Assembly: GCA_032358255.1 (NCBI GenBank)
Contig: JAULBX010026496.1
Location: forward strand, 166,214 to 230,213
Source: Heterotrichella gracilis
Lineage: Eukaryota; Sar; Xanthophyceae; Tribonematales; Xanthonemataceae
DNA length: 64,000 nucleotides
Direction: 5' to 3'
Shown here: one piece after another, positions 49,501 to 59,806 of the stretch
Layout: each line of letters begins with the position of its first letter
Position numbering within the stretch: the first letter of the stretch is position 1
Notes under the pieces: generated by a model
Database searches by the model: none
What the model was told of the DNA's origin: nothing
What the model saw: only the letters and a program-made list of their open reading frames with translations
Program-made: the position numbers and the translations under genes

Positions 49501-50782
49501 TTATTAGGTTACCGTAGTATAAGAATAGTATTGCCACAGGCAATGAAGCTGCTGTCTGTGGCGGATTATCCGCTGTGGCAATCCTTGCCTGTGGCCCCAT
49601 GCATTTGCCGGATGAGGTGCGCACTGTGGCATGAAAGAAAAGACATCTTTGCATGGGTGTTTTTATTAGCGTTTCAAGATCTTACGCAAGGCTTGCAGGT
49701 AGCAAAGGTGTGATGGTGGCAATGCTGCACCCAGATATCATCCTGCAGTCATAGGCCATAAACTAGGGTTTAGGGTTTAGTGTTTTTTAAGTCAAGGCTA
49801 AAATCGCATGAGTGCTATTCTGCAGTAGTCTAATTCTAATTGTGCAGTAGTCTTAAAAGGGAAGGAGGGCAATGCTTTTTAACTGCACTGACACACCAGT
49901 GCACATATTGTCAGCCAGCTGGACCGTGGCAGCCATGGGCAGTGTTGCCAAGGTCACCATACCTTCCCATAGCATTGAACCTCCAAACACAGTCCGCATC
50001 CTTCAGGCGGTTGATTTGAACCCAAAGGGCTGTCAAGGGAAATTCCAACAATGCCGATGTCTGGCCATGTTGCAGGTGTGAGTGATCCAAAGCCACAGCT
50101 GCCTTGCTCTATACCAGAGGTAGGCGTGTTGGGTTGCTGCAAGAGCACAACCAGTGACGGCGGTCAGTTGCGAGTCCTGCCTCAAATGCAGTAGGAACTA
50201 CCCATGCCTACGAAAGACGCATGCAATTTTGTGGAAAGTGAATTCAGAATGTTGTGTAACATCCACTTGCAAGATGAAAGGTAGATTGTGACCTGCAGGG
50301 CAACCACATGAGCACATGGCACTGGCCACCAGACCACAGCCTGGCCCAGCCGCTGGCTTGCAAAAACGCAAGCCAATATATACACAGCTTGAAAGCCTTC
50401 TAGAGGATCCCACCACCTGGCAGGGATGAAATGACAGTGGCAATGGGTCCCAAGGGGGATACAAGGGCAACGGCGTAGTACTACCAACCGGGCTGATCCA
50501 TGGCCTGTTGCCACAAGCCCTGCCATGCTAGGTCATCATGAGCAGTGCTATCTAGGGTGTCAAACCAAGCAACATGATGGGTAAAGAAGCATGGCAGAAG
50601 TTCTGGACACCTACCTTGCCATCCCCATAGAAGGTCAAGTTTCCTGTAAAGTATGAGCCCTCAGACTGCGCCTTTACAAAGACAGTGATAGCACCCAGCA
50701 CCCAAACCACCAGCACAGCAGCTATGATAGCTGCTGGTAGGGCACCTGGTGGTACAACCTCTCGCTTGCTAATTGTGAACAT
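46552..50782 (-). CDS. Membrane-anchored expansin followed by a fasciclin (FAS1) domain; frame broken once
   Basis: Exons: 50782-50615, 50136-49963, 49483 to about 49337, 49066-48923, 48651-48509, 48405-47793, 47365-47157 and 46752-46552. Exon 1 has a membrane segment (about residues 15-38), then YFTGNLTFYGDGK. Exon 2 carries GSCGFGSL and CGLCLEVQCYGK of the expansin double-psi barrel. Exon 3 has DSCIPCDPTNLNID. Exons 4-5 are the expansin C-terminal domain (VPCVFPGDIIIRV, SVELRHS, FGAVWELNG, FRIINPASG). Exon 6 closes the expansin part (GRHFSLQ) and, after a C8 run, continues in another frame into a Ser/Pro linker and FAS1 start (MLVAALGGNSRWSTFAQLLE). Exons 7-8 complete FAS1 (TTILVPVNDAFKE, LLMYHILEG, NAVMVPPG). 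Both domains act at the wall or cell surface. The exon 3/4 join is also unresolved. This may be one gene, two genes or a decaying gene. Confidence 0.7.
48286..48293 (-). other. Homopolymer (C8 on the coding strand) at the expansin/FAS1 frame break
   Basis: Before this run the frame encodes the expansin end and would stop at 48212-48210. One base more in the run would carry the frame straight into the linker and FAS1 domain. Confidence 0.7.
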
Positions 50783-53019
50783 GCTACCACTAAGTCACTG
50801 ATTGTGTCTAGCTATGCAAGACTTCAGTACCAAGTGCTGTGTTGCTAATATGCATGCAGCATCAACTGAGCCCGTCAGGTCGTTGTCAGTGTCAGGGGGT
50901 CACACTGGGGTCCTTAAGTAAATGCATGCATACAGTCTGTGCTACAGTAGCAGCAACGTTCAACGTTACAAGCCAACTGGTGGTCCTAGACGTTTTCATG
51001 CATTTTGCAAGAACCTGGCATATAGGTCGGTATAGCACGAGCCATGAACTTCACTGCCTAGGAAACACCGCATGAAACGTGGCGTTATACAGGTTTGTGG
51101 CAGGAACCCCCCGCTAGCCCCTACCAAAGGCTTCACTGATGCAAAATGCACACTGCAACGTGCCACGTTTGCAGATCAATATAGGACTGATAAGGGAAGC
51201 TAAACGGGCACCAGAATAGGCCGTCCTGTCGCAACCTCAATGATTATAGCGCTTGAAAACGTCTCAACCAACAATTGTGGGTGTTGGGCACGAGGGGGCT
51301 TTGCCTTGGCGCTGCAAGGGTACGACAGCAGCCGCCTGTGTAGTAATACCCTGAGGGTTTCCAAATCAGCACTTGTGGCGAAGCAATTTCGAGATAATGT
51401 TTCATATGTGCCCTGTGGAAGGCCTTTAAGCAGGCTGCCCTCTTCCGCTGCCACAAGCTTGTAATTGAGCACCTGTGCCTCCATTTGACTCATTGAATTG
51501 ACAAAGTTCAGACAAGCAAGTTGCCGCAGTTGGGCCAATGGAGGCTTCCTGGCTGGTGGGTGGCAAGCTCTAGGTTTCAAGCACGGGGGTTATGAAGTAG
51601 TCTTAAGGCTAACCACTTCACAGGGTCCAAATGCCCATGTTGTCAGGTTTACCACTCAGTCGAATTGTGCACACAGTGCACAATTGGGTTGAAAGCAGCC
51701 ATTGCCATGCAGCGCCCACACCAATTCATCGCATTTCATTTCCCCATGCAAGTTGCCATAAAAATGAAATGTCGGTAAGTTTCTGCACAGAGTGAGTTGA
51801 CATGTGCTGTTGCATTCAACTAGTTACTTTTTCCTCGCTCAAAGTCCTTGCCAAACCTTGGTTGCTATAACGCATTTCTTGGGCATGTATTGGTCCAAAA
51901 GTGCCACGTCACTGCTGACGTGGCACCCAGTTACCAGGCCTCAGGGGGATGGGGAAATGAAATGCCATGGATTGATCCGCTTTCTGACTCAGTAGTACCA
52001 TGCATGGCCATGCCAGGACCACGCTTGCATCTGACCTTCAGTGGCATTTGAACACCCCCCTATGCGCCACTCATTGACAGCCCGGCCACCGCAGGATTTC
52101 CCTATGCGCCCCCGGCAAGCCACACCAATGGAAAGCAACAGCCAAATGGCCACTGTGACAGGTAACATCAACCAAGGGCCTGGTGACCCTCCCCTGCTTA
52201 CATCACCAGAGCTATACCCCCCTTGGGTGCAACCGTTGTGCTGAGCTGCGCAGCATGCACATGTAGTGCTGGTAGCAACATGTTGGCAGCCTGTCGCAAT
52301 GGATATATGCGTGGTATTGCATTCTGACCAAAACACTGCACTGCCATGTAACGGAGCGCTAGTTAGCAAGCTCTGAAGAGCGCATCCAGGGTCTTACACT
52401 CCACACCATGCTAGTAGGTGTGCTGGAATTTCATGTGGCACTTGAATTAATTGTTTAAATGCTTATAGAGTAACACAGACTGTGCAGAGCGCTCAATGTG
52501 TGCGCGTTTTTTCCCGTTAAAAACAACTGTCTTTATTACCTATTGGGTGCTGCCGTTGCCGTGCACCATGAGTCACTCTGGCAGACTTTGCCTTTGTCAT
52601 GCACTGTGGGCCATTCCATACGACATGTACGCCTGTGCCCCAACCCAATTCAATACACTCAATGCATGGTTACTGCTCCTATCCAACCCCACAGCCCATA
52701 TCCCGGATATTTTACCCATGACTGCATGTATCCATTTTATTTTTTCTCCCCAACCCTATCCACCTCACGGCCCCTATGCCATCCACCATTGTCATCTGAG
52801 ACCCAAATCGTTGTCCCTCTGCAATCTCTGTTCCCCCTGCATCTAAAGTCACGCATGCCGCTTGTGAACAGGTAACCCCTTAAGACTACTACTTTTGTGA
52901 AGTGACGAGGATCCTGGAAGCCATGCGTAACAGTCTGCTGCATGTGGACATGGCCATCCCAGGTTGCCAACGAGGACTAACACCTGGCGAGAACTACCGC
53001 CTAGCGAATACTACCGCTC
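50783..53019. other. Upstream of the expansin gene; no secure gene
   Basis: This includes the expansin promoter. An alternating ATGC run is at about 50922-50931. One minus-strand reading frame (51200-51580) looks partly protein-like and is listed separately. 51600-53000 shows no recognised exon or repeat. Confidence 0.45.
51200..51580 (-). CDS. Hypothetical reading frame (uncertain)
   Basis: An open frame of 126 codons, with internal Met at 51499-51497, encodes MSQMEAQVLNYKLVAAEEG and on to ATGRPILVPV. Composition is balanced and no family is recognised. It could be a single-exon gene or the last exon of an unrecognised gene. It may also be chance. Confidence 0.25.
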   Translation of the reverse strand: MKPRACHPPARKPPLAQLRQLACLNFVNSMSQMEAQVLNYKLVAAEEGSLLKGLPQGTYETLSRNCFATSADLETLRVLLHRRLLSYPCSAKAKPPRAQHPQLLVETFSSAIIIEVATGRPILVPV

Positions 53020-53520
53020 GGAGCCATCACGAGGTGAAGGCAATGCCCATGGGCTTCCTCATGCAGGGGCAATCGCTGGGGAAGGTAGGGCGCAGGGCAT
53101 ATTTTTTCCAACTTACATTGATTTTATGCCTGTTCATAGAATTTAAATGTCCCAGAGTACGGTACACTTTGAGAATGCACCACTAAATGGCACAAGTGGA
53201 CAGGCGCCTGCAGCCGGGGAACGGCATTCTGGGGTACCAAGTTCTGTTTGCAAGCATGCAAGACATGACCGTGCCCTTAACCCGTAAGCTTCTTCTCGGA
53301 GAAGATCACCACCATCGATGACCCCGGCTGCAGCATGTGCGGGGCTGCCCCGGGCGCTGGCGTGGAGCTGCGCAGGTGTGCGGGCTGCGGCACCACGCGC
53401 TACTGGGAAAAAGGGTCGCCAGAGGTACCACTGGGCATATTTTCCGCAGTAGCGGACCACAAGAAGGCGTGCAAGGTGGCACCCGCAAAGCAGGTGGAGG
53501 TCTCCCGGAAGGGCAAGTAG
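53020..53520 (+). pseudogene. Degenerate MYND zinc-finger gene fragment
   Basis: Exon-like pieces occur at 53034-53084 (VKAMPMGFLMQGQSLGK, acceptor and donor intact) and about 53216-53281. The stretch 53298-53520 encodes KITTIDDPGCSMCGAAPGAG and ELRRCAGCGTTRYW, and ends DHKKACKVAPAKQVEVSRKG with a stop. The first zinc pairs (CxxC, CxxC) and the final Cys match MYND. The middle Cys/His ligands after RYW are replaced by an unrelated stretch with a CCGCAG acceptor-like end. No upstream body is recognised. It is probably a truncated copy related to the 38.9 kb MYND end. Confidence 0.5.
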
Positions 53521-53534
53521 AAAGTGCTGCTGTT

Positions 53535-54519
53535 TAGGGTTTAGGGTTTACCGCTCTGCGCCTTGGTCCAGTCGAGCTCTGAGGATGGAGGTCCTTGCAC
53601 TTGGTCCTTGGAATTTCTGACTTGACATCCACATCTAGGCGTATAGATCTGCATCTCTGATGAATGAGGTCCCCCGCTTGATAAGCCCATCCACATGTGC
53701 CCTTGCTGGGAGTCATGTCTAGAGAACCTCAGAGAATCTCAGGCTGTTTGTATGCGACAAGGAAGCATAGCATGTATACGGCATGGACGTTGAATCAGCA
53801 GATGTGTGGCACAGACATGGTGATAACAGCTGAGCACTTGACAACAGTCAGGCACAGCGTAGGGTTTTAGGGTTTTAGGGTTTGAAATACTGATGTGACC
53901 GAGACTCCTAATAGATTTGGTGTGTGGCCACTATGTCTAGATGCATCCCACTGGTACATTAAGGCAGGATTGTACTGATATGCGTGAACAGTTACTAATA
54001 TGCGTGAACAAAAGCCTCTCACCACTGCAATGCTCCAGATTGTGAAGTTTTCTTGCTAGGTACCTGGTCGTTCATCGCAATGGTTCACAAGCAGATATTG
54101 CAACACCACCGGCAACCGAAACAGTTGAAGGACTGCGCTCGCTTGAGGACATGCAAAGGGCATAGCAAGCAGTGAGGAAGGAAGGCATTGAGCAAGGGGA
54201 ATGCTTACAATATCTTACAGGGGGTGTCGCCCAATCCCATGCTGCCACCTGGACCTCAAAAACAGCAAAAATTGTGTCCTTGAAAACATTTCGGGCAAGG
54301 CAAAACTAGGAACGCTCACAGAAATGCACCACAAACCCACCAAAAAGCCCCGCCTGTTGCTATCAACACCACGCTACTTCTGTTCCTGCCTTGCACGTCT
54401 GTTTTTGGCGGGTGTGTTGCTTATAGCAGCGAGGGCGTCGACTCATAAGCACCAGTTGTCTCTCCTGGTGCGAGGTTTGCATCTATACAACAGCCACACC
54501 GTCAGGGGAGGCTGCCAGG
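53535..54519. other. Intergenic with interstitial telomere-like repeats
   Basis: TTTAGGGTTTAGGGTTTA at 53533-53550 and a run of GTTTTAGGG units at 53861-53884. No gene is recognised before the VIPP1 start. Confidence 0.6.
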
Positions 54520-57500
54520 ATGGCTTTTACGTTACAGTCGGCTCGTGGCACTGTTTCGTGCAGCTCTGCACACAGCCGGAGCTCCTCACGGCCCAGCAGT
54601 TCCGTGGGGGCATGGCAGAGCAGCTTCACTCGTGGCCAACTGCAACACACATACCTGCAAGGTGAGCCAGGAACGCAAACCCATACCCAGTTTATCGAAC
54701 CCTTTAAGCTCGGTATATTGCATTAAGAACCTCCTCGGCAGATAATTTGTATGCTGTCAACATGGGTGGGTGGGACCAGGTTACTAAACCCCTGAATACT
54801 GATCCCTAAGCCTGGCCTGCCTAAGGAGTTGCCCACAACTTGTTTTGTGCCACACTCTACAGGATCTGCACTGAAGGTGAATGTGAGGTCTGCAAGGGTG
54901 GCGTGTGGCGCACTCAACGTGCAGAGCAACCTCTTTGAGCGCATGAGCAGGATTGTGCGCTCATATGCCAACTCTGTAGGTAAGAGATTAGCTTAGCTAT
55001 GGTTCACAACCACCTTGAGCAGCTTTCCTGCCGTGGGAGCCAGCGCACCTCTGCCAAGGTGCAGGCATGGTCAGGCATGGCCGTGCCTGGTGGCAGCACA
55101 GCACCTCCTCGTGACCCTGCTTCATGCCATGCCTGACCACCGTAGCTACTTGCGTACTAGCTAAGTAACCGAGTGTCTGGGTTCTTGCTTTCCATCATAT
55201 TGACAACCTGACTGAGCCCAACCATAAACCAACGGCCAAGGTTGGACAACCACTGACGTCCAACGGAACGGGTGGTGGCCGACAACCTGCTGCACAACAG
55301 TGGTTATTGCAAGCAGCTGGTTGTCTCCACCCTAAGCCGTAACTTAGAACCCTGCGGTGTTGTGACACCTGGCTTTTTGTGCTGTGTGCAGTGAGTGCTG
55401 CCGAGGATCCAGAGAAGATCCTGGAGCAGGCAGTAACGGACATGCAGAATGACCTGATCAAGATGCGCCAGGCATCGGCACAGGTGCGTCGCCGGGGGGG
55501 TACTAGGATGACAGGGCTGTGGTAGTGGTGATCACGGCACACCAGACGCAGTGCCGCTGCCAACCTTGTCCACTCCTCCGATGCCCATTTGACAGCATGA
55601 CCCCTGCAAACCATGCATCAGAGCGGTATGAACTTTGTGCTTTCCGGCAGTACCAGCGCACTAAGAGTGTTGACTGTGACTGGTTATTAAATAAGCAAAG
55701 TGAGCTGATGTTGACCCACTCATGCTTACCTTCTCCCCCGCAGGTTATGGCCTCCCTGAAGCAGATGGAGAACAAGTACAACCAGGCGCAGCAAACAGCG
55801 GTACGCAGCCTGCAGGCATTTTCCATTCCATGTATGCAGTAAATATATCTAAGAAAGGCTGAACACAACCCCATGCATAATAACCGTTGGTGGAAGTTCG
55901 TCAGCCAACACCCATGTACTCTCCACCTTAAGGTAAAATGTAATGCTTTTAGCTGTCTGTCTGCTGGCCAACAGCGTAACATGACTCACATAATAGGACT
56001 ATGAGACTGCGGCAGGTCGTTACTGTGTCCGTCAATGTGGTGGGAGTGTTGCTGGTCTATTGCAATGACCCGTCCATGTACATCTGCTGCCTCAGTGCGC
56101 TCAGCAGATCTCCATTCACGTGCCTGCCCATCAGGCATTTCATGTGACCAGTACGTGAGCCAATGGTGGGATGGGGCATGGGGCAGGTCGCTGTACCTCA
56201 ACTCTGGCTTGTCCCTAGACCGTAAACCCTAAAATTCTGAAGCCTAAACCTAAGCCCCGTTGTGCAGGACGACTGGTACCGCCGCGCCGAGCTTGCCCTA
56301 AAGAAGGGTGATGAGGAGCTGGCAAGGGAGGCGCTGTCTAGGAGGAAGGCGTACGAGGTGAGGGGAGAACCCTTGGCTAGGGTCCGAGTGGCAATAGGTT
56401 GTGCCAGATGCTAGAAGGGGCCAGCAATGCATGGCCTGGGGCCATTAATGGTGCATGCATTCCATTTGGGTCACGCATGGGAGTATTTGTGTGAGGAGCT
56501 GGCAAGGGGGAAGCGAGGGACCAGGGGAGAGAAGACATTGAGGCCAGGTAGTCACAGGTGGCAGTCTAGGGTTGAAGGGGCAACCTGGTCACTAGGTAGT
56601 ACCACATGACGAAACAGGTGAGGGGCTACTTTTGCTAGGGTTCAGATGTGGCCGTGAGGATGGTACCACAATTCTGGGATTGGTCTTTAGGGTATGGTGG
56701 GCGCAAGGGATGCACATTGGTGTCGCCCTGGACGCGGGAAACTGGAAAGTGGCAAAATGTTGCTCACCGGAACAGGTGTTAACAACAACTTGCAATGCCA
56801 TCGGCCTGAAGGATCAGGTGGAGGAGCAGGGCAATGCAGTGGACATGCCGATCGGCAATGCGATCCGACACCCATCTCCTATTCCCAGAACATCCCTGGT
56901 ACCCTGTGTACCCCCCCCCCCCCCACACCACCCACATGCACACCCTACCCTACCCCCCACAGGATAAACCACCCACCCACACGCACACCCTCCTCACCCC
57001 CACAGGACAACGCCAACGGCCTCAGGGCCCAGGTAGAGCAGCAGCGCAAGGCTGTTGACACGCTGATCGGCAACACGCGAGCGCTGGAGAACAAGCTGGC
57101 TGAGGCGAAGAGCAAGAAGGACACGCTCAAGGCCAGGGCTATCAGCGCGAAGACGTCCAAGCAGGTGCGCCGATGGTGGTGGGGGTGGGGGTGGTAGTTG
57201 TGGCGGTGGATGGGCCTTGTCGGATGGGCGTGGGGGACCTGGTGGGAGGGTGAAATGGCGTGCGTCTCATCTCATGATAGCAGAAACTTCGCAGGCACGC
57301 GCAATAGTAGTGAAGGCGCGGCTGTGATTGGCGCTCCAGCCGCATCATATAGTGGGCTGCACACGTGTCCCTGAACACCGCCCACATGGTCCTGGATGAG
57401 CGAAAGAGTGGTATGGGCTGGATGCACACCCAAAGATGCGCATTGCCAGGTCAACTTGTCAGGTCCCTACACCCAACCCCAACATGACACATACTGCCTG

Positions 57501-58257
57501 CCTGCCAGGATTAGCATGCACATATGGCTGCACACACTTCGGTACACCACAGTCATTCAATGTAAGCATTTAAACCATGCACCTCATTTCCGCAGATCAA
57601 CGAGATGGTCTCTGGCATCAGCACCGGCGCCAACGCGCTGAGTGCTTTTGAGAAGATGGAGGAGAAGGTGATGGCCATGGAGGCGGAGAGCGAGGCAACG
57701 CAAAAGGTGAGTGGGTGGGAGTGGGTCGGAGGGTGGATGGAAGCGATGGTGCGGAGGGTGAGGCTGTGCATAACTGGGGTTCAAATGCGGACACGCCCCC
57801 GTCTTGTTGTACCCACCCTTTCTGATCCGCTTGGCTCATTACTATCTGCACTCGATGCACATCCTACGGACCCCCTTGTACTCACAAGTACCACCCTCGG
57901 TACCCTCCTGCACACCGCATAATCCGCATTTTTGTATCAAACTTTACTATTGTTTTATTCTTTCTATTGAAATGGAATAGAAAGTTCTTCTGTAAAGTAA
58001 TAAATGAAATTAAAAAAGGCTATATTTCTTGGAATGTACCCTTATTCCCCCCCACACAGATGCTCCCCGGCAGCGATGAGATGGAGGCAAAGTTCCTGGC
58101 CCTGGAGAGCGGCGGCGTGGACGACGAGCTCAGCAAAATGAAGGCGCAGCTTGGGGCGGGGTCCAGGCCAAGGGCCATGCTGCCCGAGGGCCGGCCACTG
58201 CGCGACGCGCTGGATATGGAGATGGAGGACCTCAGGCGCAGGACTGGCAGCAACTGA
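54520..58257 (+). CDS. VIPP1: VIPP1/IM30 (PspA family) plastid membrane-remodelling protein
   Basis: Eight exons: 54520-54661, 54863-54979, 55392-55483, 55744-55800, 56268-56357, 57006-57164, 57596-57706 and 58060-58257, giving 321 residues. Residues 1 to about 60 are Ser/Arg-rich with few acidic residues, like a plastid transit peptide. The mature part starts [17 protein letters not shown] (helix 0 of PspA/VIPP1), then [20 protein letters not shown], and long charged helices through [34 protein letters not shown] and [20 protein letters not shown]1 forms rings and rods and maintains thylakoid and inner-envelope membranes. Exons 5, 6 and 8 have partial duplicates nearby (56490-56640, 56812-56880, 58330-58460). 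Confidence 0.92.
56490..56640 (+). repeat. Echoes of the VIPP1 exon 5 end and donor
   Basis: GAGGAGCTGGCAAGGGGGAAGC near 56493 parallels 56313-56335 of exon 5. Near 56614 CAGGTGAGGGGCTAC...TTGCTAGGGTTC parallels the exon 5 donor and intron start (56355-56385). Confidence 0.7.
56812..56880 (+). repeat. Echo of VIPP1 exon 6
   Basis: This encodes [22 protein letters not shown] against the real exon 6 [22 protein letters not shown] (57021-57086). About 70 bp are alignable, and coding similarity then stops. Confidence 0.85.
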
Positions 58258-59806
58258 GGGGCGGTCGATGGTATAGGGTCATCCAGGCGGCTGGTCCTGG
58301 TGCAGCTTCCTTGAATCCGGTTTCTGATACTGCGTGGCGCAGCCCAAGGAAGCCACAGTAGGGGCCGGGGTCAAAGCCAAGGGCTGTGCTGCCTGACGGG
58401 CTGCCACAGTGCGGTGCGCTGGAGATGGAGGAGCGGAGGCGCAGTGTGGGGGGAGCTGAGCGGGGCGTGGGGTAGTAGAGTGAGGCGGCCGGGGTTGTGT
58501 TGTGGTGGTGGGTGATGATTGGCGCAGGATGGGGGGAGGGTGAGCGAATGAAGTGCAGTTGGGCCCTAGGCAATGCCGTTAGGCAGGGCAGCAGGCGTGA
58601 CTGCGTTTTGCCAGTAGAGGGCAGAATGAGGGACCACTGTGCACCGTAGGGATGTGCGCCAGAGGCAGGTTGGTCAGGCACGGGAACGTATGTTGAGCAG
58701 TCAATTGGCAGTGCAACTGCAGCACAAGGTTTCAGAGACTGTGCATGCTTTGAAAGAGGGGTTGGGATGATTGTGGGTATTCATCTTGGTAGATTGGAAA
58801 AACTTCATTGACTTGGGTGGGTTGCTCTTCTTGAATGCTGGGGGTGCTTTATGTGTTAGTGCCTCAAACTTGTCCAATGTGATGCTCCCGTGTAGTTCGG
58901 GCAGGATGAACTCGTAACGTCTTATCAAAATGATGTGCACTGAGTTTGCTGTAGACTAGGCTCGGATTGACCTCCCAGCGTGTTGGTAAAGGAAGCCAGA
59001 AGGGAACGCTATCATGCCACACTTTGTCTTATAGGCTGAGGCTGCAGCCTGCACCAGTGGCAGTAGATGTCAATTGTCACGACGTGTACTAGCTCACTGC
59101 CTTCCGTTAGAGCACAATTCAAGGTGCTTAGCACAGGACTGCCCAAAGGCATGCAAGCATGCCGGGACCCCCTTTATCAGCCTTGCTCAAAGCATCAACG
59201 ACACTACGCAAACACACAGCGTCACCGCGCGTCGCAAAACACATGTTGCAACCCATCTGCGTATAAACTATCGCAACGCCTTCATAGGCCATACATTCAA
59301 AACTTTTGGCACAGCAAATCATCCTGACGGATGTACTCCCCTTGGGACTCCCAGCCCTGGCCTACCCCGTACGGTCTCACCTTTCAAATACCGCCGAGCA
59401 CTCAACCTGGCAAGTGAATGACGAACTTTGGAGTGCAACCCACTGGGTTGTGTTAGTTCGCGTGCCCAAAACACAAGGTATCTCCACAACCACAAGGAAC
59501 TGCTTTCCAATGCATGCGTGCATGCATGCATGCATATGGACTTTGAGGGGCAAGGTGCCCGCACAGCCCTGAACTTGTGCTGACGTCTTAGCAATAATCA
59601 TATAATAGCTAGTTACGACGGAGTGTAAGCAACTAGCCCTCTGCGTGGCACAGTGTGTGGGTCCCTTCCTAGAAATGTCGCGCCATCAGAGTCAGGACAA
59701 TACAACTGCCACGATACAACAGGACAACCCGAAATCATTCGTGGTGCAGTCTGCTGGTTCCTGCAGTAGCCCACTTTCTCTGCCGCTATCTGCGGCAGCC
59801 CGAGCC
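58258..59806. other. 3' flank of VIPP1 and upstream region of the F-box pseudogene
   Basis: 58330-58460 is a diverged copy of the last VIPP1 exon (GCCAAGGGC..GTGCTGCC..GAGGG and GCGCTGGAGATGGAGGA; compare 58150-58245). A long alternating ATGC run lies at 59510-59535. From about 59555 the sequence resembles the upstream regions of the other F-box genes (GCCCGCACAG, TGGGTCCCTTCC). Confidence 0.65.
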
